Below, piece by piece: positions 1 to 4,627 of a DNA stretch of 5,718 nucleotides. The notes under the pieces were generated by a model, which was not told the DNA's origin, did no database searches, and worked only from the letters and a program-made list of their open reading frames with translations. The DNA comes from Haloferacaceae archaeon (GTDB lineage Archaea > Halobacteriota > Halobacteria > Halobacteriales > Haloferacaceae): NCBI GenBank assembly GCA_028274825.1, contig JAQCMZ010000149.1, forward strand, positions 1 to 5,718, given 5' to 3'. Numbering within the stretch: position 1 is the stretch's first letter; each line of letters starts with the position of its first letter. The position numbers and the translations under genes are program-made.

Positions 1-51
1 CTGGCGACGACACGCCTGCCGAGTTGCTCGGTTAGAACGGGAGTCCACTGA

Positions 52-84
52 CAAGCCTCGGGGCTTGACCCCGAGGTTGTTGAC
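52..84 (+). repeat. IS200/IS605-like terminal hairpin (end A)
   Basis: A perfect 8-bp stem, CCTCGGGG (56-63) with CCCCGAGG (69-76), encloses the loop CTTGA. It is preceded by AAG and followed by TTGTTGAC. The core GGGCTTGACCC recurs as two further hairpins on the opposite strand near 1871-1900 and 2053-2087, each also beside a TTCAC/TTGAC pentamer. From memory, the subterminal hairpins of haloarchaeal IS200/IS605 (IS1341-type) elements look like this, and their right ends also form the 3' end of the TnpB guide RNA. No intact tnpB is present beside it; if it existed it would lie left of the window or has decayed. The orientation is uncertain because the hairpin is nearly symmetric. Confidence 0.5.
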
Positions 85-164
85 ATGCTCTTCCAGTAGT
101 TGAGGTAGTCTCCGACGAATCAAGGCCTAATGCGCTTGGTGTGTAGTTCGAGGACTCGCCGAGC

Positions 165-378
165 TGGACCACACAGTGCTGCAGGCAAATTCCGGGTTCT
201 CCGACCGCGGGGATTAGCTGTGATATACACCCGAACTCCCTCTGTGTGAAGGTCACGAGGGCTGTTCAACCGGGACCCAATGACATCTCCGTCACACTGC
301 AGTTCTAGCAGGTGACGAGCAATCATCTGACCTCACCGTATCACTTGACCAGCACTGGAATCACAGTCTTCAATTTCA
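165..378 (-). pseudogene. Decayed repeat copy A (coding-like remnant, homologous to 2097-2306)
   Basis: On the minus strand this stretch can be read as VRVYITANPRGRRTRNL followed by PAALCG. The same frame of copy B (2097-2306) gives VRVFSPANPSQERSEGL followed by TVACGCG. The nucleotide landmarks GGATTAGCTG (211 here, 2147 in B) and TTCAATTTCA (369 here, 2297 in B) lie 158 and 150 nt apart, so the copies are collinear. Conservation of V-R-V, A-N-P, R, L and C-G suggests a once-translated sequence. The open frame stops soon after, and a second short frame overlaps it, so it is not an intact gene. Its closeness to the terminal hairpins makes a degraded C-terminal part of an IS1341-type tnpB possible, but I see no TnpB catalytic or zinc-finger motif. 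The function therefore remains unassigned. Confidence 0.4.
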
Positions 379-670
379 CCACCCGTAGCGGCTCTTGATT
401 CTTGTGGCGTCACGGGGTGCTGGTGTCACAATTTGTGTGACCTCAGGGCTCCGTCTCGGGCGACTCGACGTTTCGGGCGGGTGGACGAGTCCACAAAATT
501 CTCTGCATGTCTGCTCAGCGCCAGACAGAGCAGAGATGCGAAATGATAACATGCAAATATATATACCACGCGGGAATTTGAACGCCGACGGATTTATACT
601 ATCGAGCTATTCTCAATAGATTGTCGTCTGTCGGCTGAAATCCCGCGAAACAGCGCCTCTCAGCCCTCAT
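379..670. other. Gene-free stretch with small palindromes upstream of tfb
   Basis: No credible gene is visible. Several perfect inverted repeats occur: GTCACA-N5-TGTGAC at 425-441, GTGGAC-GA-GTCCAC at 481-494, and a two-part hairpin at 501-535 (CTCTGC with GCAGAG, then TGTCTG with CAGACA around an 8-nt loop). CTATT-CTC-AATAG lies at 607-619. Two AT-rich TATA-like stretches are at 555-566 (AAATATATATAC) and 591-600 (ATTTATACT). They could be extra upstream promoters of the tfb gene, or promoters of an unseen short RNA. The palindromes are real in the sequence; any regulatory role is inferred. Confidence 0.35.
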
Positions 671-676
671 CGGTTA

Positions 677-700
677 ATATAGCGTACAAAAGCTATATAT
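677..700 (+). promoter_or_regulatory. tfb promoter: TATA-like box inside an inverted repeat
   Basis: ATATAGC (677-683) and GCTATAT (692-698) form a perfect 7-bp inverted repeat spaced by 8 nt. The right arm continues into CTATATATG, an archaeal TATA-like box. Initiation about 25 nt downstream would fall near 720-728 and leave a leader of roughly 50 nt before the ATG at 778. The overlap of the palindrome with the TATA box suggests an operator for a dimeric regulator, or a repeated TATA core; which one is inferred, not shown. Confidence 0.5.
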
Positions 701-764
701 GTGTAGAGTGGTTATGTCTTGTTAGTAGCGAACCGGAACAGAAGTAAGGCACATCAACCGATCC

Positions 765-768
765 GGAG
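765..768 (+). promoter_or_regulatory. Shine-Dalgarno-like GGAG of tfb
   Basis: GGAG lies 9 nt upstream of the ATG at 778. Together with the predicted leader of about 50 nt, it supports that ATG as the start and a leadered, SD-dependent message, unlike many haloarchaeal genes that are leaderless. Confidence 0.45.
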
Positions 769-777
769 ACACACAAT

Positions 778-1755
778 ATGACTGAATCAGATACACGGAC
801 ACAGACGCGTAACCCGACACAAGAGCAAGAGCAGAAACAACACCAGTCCGACGAAGATATTCGGACCTGTCCGGAGTGTGATGGCCGACTGGCGACGGAC
901 ACCGAACACGGTGAAACAGTCTGTGGGGATTGTGGACTCGTCGTCGAGGAGGATGAAATCGATCACGGCCCAGAATGGAGAGCATTCGACAGCGCGGAGC
1001 GAGATAAAAAATCCCGCGTGGGCGCTCCGACGACGAATATGATGCACGACAAAGGGCTGTCCACAAATATCGGGTGGCAGGATAAAGACGCATACGGCCG
1101 GTCGCTGTCCTCACGCCAACGCGAGAAAATGCAGCGACTCCGCACGTGGAACGAACGATTCCGTACCCGTGATTCAAAAGAGCGCAATCTCAAACAAGCG
1201 CTCGGTGAGATCGATCGGATGGCTTCCGCGCTTGGACTGCCCGAGAACGTCCGGGAGACTGCCTCCGTTATCTACCGCCGTGCGCTCGAGGAAGACCTTC
1301 TCCCTGGCCGCTCAATCGAGGGGGTCTCAACTGCTGCGCTGTATGCGTCTGCACGACAGGCAGGTACACCCCGCAGTCTCGATGAGATCTCTCGCGTTTC
1401 GCGAGTCGGCAAGATGGAGTTGACCCGCACGTACCGGTACATCGTCCGTGAACTGTCGCTGGAAATCCAGCCGGCCGACCCCGAGAGCTACGTCCCTCGA
1501 TTCGTCTCACAACTGGACGGCTCCGATGAAGCTGAACGAACCGCGAAACGATTACTACGGTCTGCAAAAAACAACGGGATAACAAGTGGGAAATCCCCAG
1601 TCGGACTGGCGGCCGCGGCGGTGTACGCTGCCTCGCTGTTGACAAATGAAAAAGTGACCCAGAGTGAGGTGAGCGAAGTCGCCAATATCTCTGAAGTGAC
1701 GATCCGAAATCGCTACAAGGAACTCCTCGAAGCCGAAGAGAGCGCTCCCCGCTGA
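778..1755 (+). CDS. tfb: Transcription initiation factor B (TFB, archaeal TFIIB homologue)
   Basis: TFB binds the TBP-TATA complex and the BRE, recruits RNA polymerase and helps open the promoter. At 325 residues the protein is full length. Residues 1-30 form a polar Q/E/T-rich extension. A zinc ribbon follows with Cys31, Cys34, Cys49 and Cys52. The B-finger/linker region is about 64-100 (GPEWRAFDSAER, then SRVGAP and STNIGW). The first cyclin-like repeat is about 134-228 with GRSIEGVSTAALYAS at 177-191. The second is about 234-318, with GKSPVGLAAAAVYAAS at 271-286 and a C-terminal helix-turn-helix at about 294-316. Haloarchaea usually carry several TFB paralogues that serve different promoter sets; which one this is cannot be told here. 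The gene stands alone, with long non-coding DNA on both sides and its own promoter at 677-700. The start is supported by a GGAG 9 nt upstream and by the zinc ribbon beginning soon after the N-terminal extension. Confidence 0.97.
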   Translation: MTESDTRTQTRNPTQEQEQKQHQSDEDIRTCPECDGRLATDTEHGETVCGDCGLVVEEDEIDHGPEWRAFDSAERDKKSRVGAPTTNMMHDKGLSTNIGWQDKDAYGRSLSSRQREKMQRLRTWNERFRTRDSKERNLKQALGEIDRMASALGLPENVRETASVIYRRALEEDLLPGRSIEGVSTAALYASARQAGTPRSLDEISRVSRVGKMELTRTYRYIVRELSLEIQPADPESYVPRFVSQLDGSDEAERTAKRLLRSAKNNGITSGKSPVGLAAAAVYAASLLTNEKVTQSEVSEVANISEVTIRNRYKELLEAEESAPR

Positions 1756-1870
1756 ATCATCTTGGAGTTGCTCCTTGAGAGTTCGTCGTCTCAGAACACA
1801 GCACACTAACAAGCGACCGTCGGTCCCTTCAGTTAGAGTATAATCCCGCAGTACTTGCCACATATTGTTT
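1756..1870. other. tfb 3' flank
   Basis: No gene is seen. Short inverted repeats occur just after the stop codon (GGAG-TTG-CTCC near 1763-1773) and near 1815-1825 (GACCG-T-CGGTC). Neither has the T-rich tract expected of a convincing archaeal terminator, so no terminator is called. Confidence 0.3.
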
Positions 1871-1900
1871 GTGAACCGGCTCGGGGTCAAGCCCCAAGGC
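1871..1900 (-). repeat. IS200/IS605-like terminal hairpin (end C)
   Basis: The plus strand shows GTGAA (1871-1875; TTCAC on the minus strand) followed by CTCGGGG-TCAAG-CCCCAAGG. GGGG (1883-1886) pairs with CCCC (1892-1895) around the loop TCAAG, and pairing continues outward across one C/A mismatch. Loop, stem core and neighbouring pentamer match the hairpins at 52-84 and 2053-2087. This is best read as a degenerate terminal hairpin of the same element family in minus orientation. No transposase remnant can be recognised beside it. Confidence 0.4.
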
Positions 1901-2052
1901 CTCTTGTGGGTAGAATTGCTTTCCAATTACTTCTCACAACCGGAAAACTCGCTACTCGAGGTGGTGTCGAATGAGTGTCCTGCAGATAGAACACTCGAAA
2001 GCATCATTCGCTCAGTGGTTTGTCTTTTCAGATTGACCTGTAGGATTCAGCT

Positions 2053-2087
2053 GTGAAGTCCCGCCGGGTCAAGCCCAGCGGCTTCAC
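2053..2087 (-). repeat. IS200/IS605-like terminal hairpin (end B)
   Basis: GTGAAG (2053-2058) pairs with CTTCAC (2082-2087). Inside, CCGCCGGG (2061-2068) pairs with CCCAGCGG (2074-2081) with one C/A mismatch around the loop TCAAG. On the minus strand it reads GAAGCC-stem-GGGCTTGACCC-stem-GACTTCAC, the same layout as end A. It directly follows repeat copy B on the minus strand, and an open frame there reads into it and stops at 2047. That fits a remnant in which the reading frame runs into the transposon end. Confidence 0.45.
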
Positions 2088-2096
2088 CGCGGAGGG

Positions 2097-2306
2097 CCGC
2101 ACCGCACCCGCAGGCGACTGTCAGTCCCTCCGAGCGTTCCTGTGACGGATTAGCTGGACTGAATACCCGAACACGCTGTGTGTCCGTGGAGGTCGCTCCA
2201 TCACGACCCGTTGAAACCCCCGTCGCACGCCCAAGAGCGATTGTGAGAGGGGCCACAGTTCCACACTCCCGACCGACTAGCGACGGAATTGAGATTTTCA
2301 ATTTCA
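2097..2306 (-). pseudogene. Decayed repeat copy B (coding-like remnant, homologous to 165-378)
   Basis: An 84-codon minus-strand frame (2301 to 2047) contains VRVFSPANPSQERSEGL followed by TVACGCGAALRG and ends in the terminal hairpin at 2053-2087. It matches copy A in V-R-V, A-N-P, R, L and C-G, and the flanking nucleotide landmarks are collinear. There is no ribosome binding site, no recognised domain and no conserved active-site motif. It is short for any known transposase. I call it a fragment, plausibly the 3' end of an IS1341-type tnpB or of an unknown passenger frame, and not a working gene. Confidence 0.4.
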
Positions 2307-2388
2307 GACTGTGAGAGTTGTTTTCTGGCCGGTATCCGACTGTGATACCTCGAAGTGAATAAAATTGTGTCGTCTCTTGACGGCATTC
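2307..2388. other. Spacer between copy B and the junction fold
   Basis: No gene is visible. The stretch ends with the pentamer TTCAC at 2386-2390, immediately before the folded element. That is where an IS200/IS605 insertion site would be expected if the fold is the left end of such an element. Confidence 0.25.
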
Positions 2389-2465
2389 ACCTCGGGGTCA
2401 AGTGGTTCGAGAGACTTCGTCTCTCGTCATCACGGAAGACTGCGTCTTCCGAACGACCCCGAGGT
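2389..2465 (+). repeat. Three-way-junction structured element (IS200/IS605 end or ncRNA-like)
   Basis: An outer 11-bp perfect stem, ACCTCGGGGTC (2389-2399) with GACCCCGAGGT (2455-2465), encloses two perfect 8-bp hairpins. The first is CGAGAGAC (2408-2415) with GTCTCTCG (2419-2426), loop TTC. The second is CGGAAGAC (2433-2440) with GTCTTCCG (2444-2451), loop TGC. All 27 base pairs are Watson-Crick, far beyond chance for 77 nt. From memory, very similar sequences (CTCGGGGTCAAGTGGTTCGA followed by two stem-loops) recur in haloarchaeal genomes next to IS1341-type elements. It could be a transposon end recognised as folded single-stranded DNA, an RNA scaffold, or both. It shares its outer stem sequence with the simpler hairpin at 52-84. 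Confidence 0.65.
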
Positions 2466-2513
2466 ACTCTGCCTGCTTTCTCTGCAGAGAATGCACGGTC
2501 GAGTCTGCTAGTT

Positions 2514-2782
2514 GTCACCGTGGGGGTTCATTCATAAAGCGTCAGTCTCTCGGGAGGTGAGACAGATATACCCCTCCGCTCACTGTTGCCCTCCAAGCTA
2601 GTTTGGCACTCACGTGCGACCTACACTGTGCACAGCGGCCCGCAATTGGCCATCGAATTGGTCTCACATCCCTCTTCGTTGCAGGAGGGAGTCTGTGAGT
2701 GGTATGCCGCCTACTGTTGGTCAGACTGTGGGGGTGTGTGAGTGGGCGTGAGACCCCCTTGGCCAGCGTGAGCGCGGTTCTC
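2514..2782 (+). repeat. Inverted repeat copy P (non-coding, pairs with 3086-3347)
   Basis: A diverged copy of the sequence found inverted at 3086-3347. Shared blocks in order are GTCACCGTGGGGGTT (2514), TCCGCTCACTGTTGCCC (2575-2591), GCACTCACGTGCG (2606-2618), CCTCTTCGTTGCA (2671-2683), GGGGGTGTGTGAGTGGG (2730) and AGCGTGAGCGCGGTTCTC (ending 2782). Spacing differs from the partner only by small indels. No long frame is conserved between the copies, so the unit looks non-coding. It contains a hairpin at 2663-2699 (CTCACATCCCTC with GAGGGA and TGTGAG, a 3-nt bulge and a 10-nt loop). It follows the junction fold at 2389-2465, which probably belongs to the same element. Confidence 0.6.
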
Positions 2783-2945
2783 TTCTCGTCTCAGCGAGTC
2801 GCAATTCTGATTCTGCATTATTATTCAAGAAACAACAGGGCGTGGGTACCTTACAAGCGCGACGCGGCAGGTGCGTCACCTCACAGTAGCTTCCACTCTT
2901 CAAGACATGAGCTTTCGGCTCAATTTCTGTAATTCCTCGATTACA
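2783..2945. other. Spacer between copy P and the bistable hairpin
   Basis: No convincing gene is seen. A minus-strand frame crosses it, but its predicted protein is arginine- and cysteine-rich without a recognised domain, lacks a ribosome binding site, and runs through the repeat and hairpin. I read it as non-coding. Confidence 0.3.
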
Positions 2946-3002
2946 GTGGTTCGAGGCGAAAGCCCACGGCTTCGTGGGATGAAGCCGACGACGGAGAACC
3001 AC
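2946..3002. repeat. Bistable hairpin element, IS200/IS605-like end
   Basis: The outer stem GTGGTTC (2946-2952) with GAACCAC (2996-3002) encloses CCCACG (2963-2968) with CGTGGG (2973-2978), loop GCTT. An alternative pairing, CGGCTTC (2967-2973) with GAAGCCG (2981-2987), is mutually exclusive with the first. AGCCCAC..GTGGGATGAAGCC is, from memory, a very common form of IS200/IS605 end hairpin in bacteria and archaea. The 18-nt core at 2963-2980 is the exact reverse complement of 3382-3399. Confidence 0.5.
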
Positions 3003-3085
3003 ACACGCTATTCCTGCACGCTGTTATCCGATATATTCAATTAAAATAGTCCCTGTCCTAGGACAGACATGCGATGTGCTGTTGG

Positions 3086-3347
3086 GGGAACCCGCTCACG
3101 CTCGAGACGGCCACGAGTGGGTCTCACCTACTCACACACCACCTCAGCCCACCCAGCAGCACACACTGTCGCCCCTCAGAACTCTCCACGAGTGCAACGG
3201 AGAGGTGGGCTGATGACCCAGCCTGCTGTCTGGACGCGCGTGAGTGTCACGCTCTCGCTGAGAGCGGGCAACAGCGAGCGGATACACAAACACACCACAC
3301 CCTCCTCTGAGAGGGCCGAAACTGCCTCAGCGAACCCGCACGGTCAC
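3086..3347 (-). repeat. Inverted repeat copy Q (non-coding, pairs with 2514-2782)
   Basis: Read on the minus strand, this carries the same block order as copy P. The blocks are GTGACCGTGCGGGTT (3347 downward), TCCGCTCGCTGTTGCCC (3282-3266), ACACTCACGCGCG (3247-3235), CCTCTCCGTTGCA (3205-3193), GGTGGTGTGTGAGTAGG (from 3142) and AGCGTGAGCGGGTTCCC (ending near 3086). Offsets from the first block are 0, 65, 100, 142, 205 and 261 nt, against 0, 61, 92, 157, 216 and 268 in P. A plus-strand open frame crosses the region but is not matched in P, so I do not call it a gene. Confidence 0.6.
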
Positions 3348-3371
3348 AGCCGCAGTTGTCGGCTGGATAAC

Positions 3372-3409
3372 TGACGGAGGAATCCCACGAAGCCGTGGGA
3401 GGAGGTCAA
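3372..3409. repeat. IS200/IS605-like terminal hairpin (end Q)
   Basis: TCCCACG (3383-3389) pairs with CGTGGGA (3394-3400) around the loop AAGC, between GGAGGAA and GGAGGTCAA. GGAGGAATCCC..GGGAGGAGGTCAA is a form I remember from ends of haloarchaeal IS1341-type elements. Read on the minus strand it begins TTGAC-CTCC, similar to TTCAC-CTCG at the start of the junction fold at 2389. It is next to copy Q just as the junction fold is next to copy P, so both probably mark the same end of the two related elements. Confidence 0.5.
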
Positions 3410-3619
3410 TCGGCACTGGTTTCTTTACTGCGTTCGCGGTTCGCTCCGTGAGGACAGATTCTCACCCGTCTGATAGGATCACCTGACAGAAAATCCCCGA
3501 CAGAACAGTTTCGAGACGATAAGAAATGATAGTCATCTCGGCTCACACAGGCATCGCTGAGAAAACGCGCATACATGAGGACGGTCTCAAGCCACTCAGC
3601 GGGGCCTATATGTCAGTTT
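3410..3619. other. Gene-free 3' flank of eif2b
   Basis: No gene is seen. GCTGAG (3555-3560) and CTCAGC (3595-3600) could form a long-looped stem downstream of the aIF2 beta stop codon, with a GTTTTC tract on the minus strand within the loop. As a terminator this is weak. Confidence 0.25.
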
Positions 3620-4024
3620 TCAATCGCCAGTCGGTGAGATTGCGCCACAGGCATCACAGTCAATTACTTTCGCACTCTGTTCGGTGGTGAGCCGAGTGTC
3701 CGGGAGTCCACACTCTGGACAGATGACGAACGTAGTCGTATACTCCTCAATTGCGTTGTTGACGCGACGCTGACGAAACTTTCCGGTAAATCGGGCGCGT
3801 CCGCTCTCGTCAATATGTGCGCTGGTAGCTAATTCTGACTGCAGATATCTGAGCAGATGTGACTCGTCTCTGTTCAGCCGGTCTGTCACCGCCTGGAAGT
3901 TCTCAAACACGGTCACATTTCCCTCCTCCCGAACATTCGATGATGGAACTTCGAAACGGCTCTGTTCACCCTCTATATCTGGCGTCTCTTCTAGAGCACG
4001 AGTAAGCTGTTCCTCATAGTCCAT
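3620..4024 (-). CDS. eif2b: Translation initiation factor 2 subunit beta (aIF2 beta)
   Basis: The beta subunit of archaeal IF2, the cytoplasmic alpha-beta-gamma heterotrimer that carries initiator Met-tRNA to the small ribosomal subunit. At 134 residues it is the usual full length for archaeal homologues. The N-terminal helix (residues about 1-30) normally contacts the gamma subunit. The central alpha-beta domain (about 35-97) contains the family pattern LNRDESHLLRYLQSELATSA and GRARFTGKFRQRRV. The C-terminal zinc ribbon has Cys102, Cys105, Cys123 and Cys126 (CPECGLPDTRL and CDACGAISP). The ATG at 4022-4024 gives the expected family N-terminus MDYEEQL; no Shine-Dalgarno sequence precedes it, so a leaderless or short-leader message is likely. 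The gene is not in an operon with the other IF2 subunits: it faces the repeat-filled gap on one side and diverges from UPF0058 on the other. Haloarchaea can have more than one aIF2 beta copy, so it may be a paralogue. Confidence 0.95.
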   Translation of the reverse strand: MDYEEQLTRALEETPDIEGEQSRFEVPSSNVREEGNVTVFENFQAVTDRLNRDESHLLRYLQSELATSAHIDESGRARFTGKFRQRRVNNAIEEYTTTFVICPECGLPDTRLTTEQSAKVIDCDACGAISPTGD

Positions 4025-4354
4025 ATTTCAACATTCATCGGGAATCAAAAAACACTGACGCCTTCCAGAGTCAGAAAAATCATTATCTCGTATGCGGTGA
4101 TGATCAAGATCAACGCCGATGCACAGAGTCATCGTCGACTGTTGTGGCCATTACTGACAGAACTCTGAAAGAACTGAACGCCACTCATGGCTGATGAACA
4201 GCGAGAGCTGTATCCTGTAGGCGAATCATGGTGTGACAGAGGATTCACAGGGATACTCTGAAGCCGGTGACCCGTATCATGCCGTTATTTGATACCATGA
4301 TAATCTATCTCAAGATAGTAATATATGCCTTCGGTTTATACAATACAGGTGTCC
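4025..4354. promoter_or_regulatory. Divergent promoter region of eif2b and the UPF0058 gene
   Basis: For the rightward gene, TAATATATG (4319-4327) is a TATA-like box 28-36 nt before the ATG at 4355, the spacing expected for a leaderless or nearly leaderless message. Just upstream are overlapping inverted repeats: GTATCA (4274-4279) with TGATAC (4290-4295), TATCATG (4275-4281) with CATGATA (4296-4302), and CTATCT-CA-AGATAG (4305-4318). They are placed where an archaeal repressor or activator could act. A 24-codon open frame (4187-4261) lies in the middle without a ribosome binding site and is not called as a gene. No clear TATA box is seen for eif2b. Confidence 0.45.
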
Positions 4355-4588
4355 ATGAAGAAGCAAGAGCTTATTCACCTACACGGACTTCTCGCCGAAG
4401 TACGAAAACAATGTGAAGCGTGGGACGATGATCTCGCTCTGGAACCATACGAGAATATGGGAGTGAAACCAACATCAATCCACAAGTCGAAAACAGATCA
4501 CAAGGCGGCAGTCTTCAAACTCGTCGGCGGAATAACGGCCCCAATAGAAGACAACGAGTCCGAGCCAATCGCGCCGCACGCAGACTGA
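4355..4588 (+). CDS. UPF0058 family protein
   Basis: A 77-residue soluble protein of the archaeal UPF0058 family, of unknown function; some haloarchaeal annotations call members metal-binding, which I cannot confirm here. The family signature is clear in MKKQELIHLHGLLAEVRKQC at the N-terminus and in PTSIHKSKTDHKAAVFKLVG at residues about 38-57, followed by a short acidic tail. His8 and His10 with Cys20, and His43 and His49, could be ligands, but this is inference. The start at 4355 is chosen over an in-frame ATG at 4325 because MKKQELIHLHGLL is the conserved family N-terminus. In addition, the TATA-like box at 4319-4327 would overlap the upstream ATG, and GGTG lies 3 nt upstream of the chosen start. 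It is monocistronic and convergent with the DUF555 gene. A perfect palindrome spans its stop codon. Confidence 0.92.
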   Translation: MKKQELIHLHGLLAEVRKQCEAWDDDLALEPYENMGVKPTSIHKSKTDHKAAVFKLVGGITAPIEDNESEPIAPHAD

Positions 4589-4627
4589 ACTTTCAGTCGC
4601 GCTCTATCGGGTTCTTTTCGCGATAGC
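4583..4627 (+). terminator. Possible terminator/hairpins at the UPF0058 3' end
   Basis: GACTGAA-CT-TTCAGTC (4583-4598) is a perfect palindrome covering the TGA stop codon. It is followed by CTATCG (4604-4609) and CGATAG (4621-4626) around a T-rich loop (GGTTCTTTTCG). Archaeal termination depends mainly on T-rich tracts, so GTTCTTTT at 4611-4618 is the likely active part. The call is tentative. Confidence 0.35.

Noticed and set aside
722..1177. 151-codon minus-strand frame opposite tfb
   Set aside because: It overlaps the well-supported TFB gene, has a basic, cysteine- and serine-rich composition unlike haloarchaeal proteins, and shows no domain.
2721..3002. 93-codon minus-strand frame from the bistable hairpin into copy P
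   Set aside because: It runs through a repeat and a hairpin, is arginine- and cysteine-rich without a known domain, and has no promoter or ribosome binding site.
3069..3374. 101-codon plus-strand frame across copy Q
   Set aside because: It is not conserved in the homologous copy P, has a low-complexity S/T/R/H composition and no ribosome binding site.
4097..4157. Possible C/D-box sRNA (GTGATGA at 4097, CTGA near 4154)
   Set aside because: C-like and D-like boxes are present at a plausible distance, but no convincing internal D'/C' pair or terminal stem is seen, and such short boxes are frequent by chance.
4187..4261. 24-codon frame MADEQRELYPVGESW... between the divergent genes
   Set aside because: The acidic start looks haloarchaeal, but it has no ribosome binding site or clear promoter, and length alone does not exclude chance.
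4325..4354. Longer N-terminus for the UPF0058 protein from the ATG at 4325
   Set aside because: The ten extra residues are not part of the family N-terminus as I know it, and the ATG lies within the TATA-like box at 4319-4327. The start at 4355 fits better.
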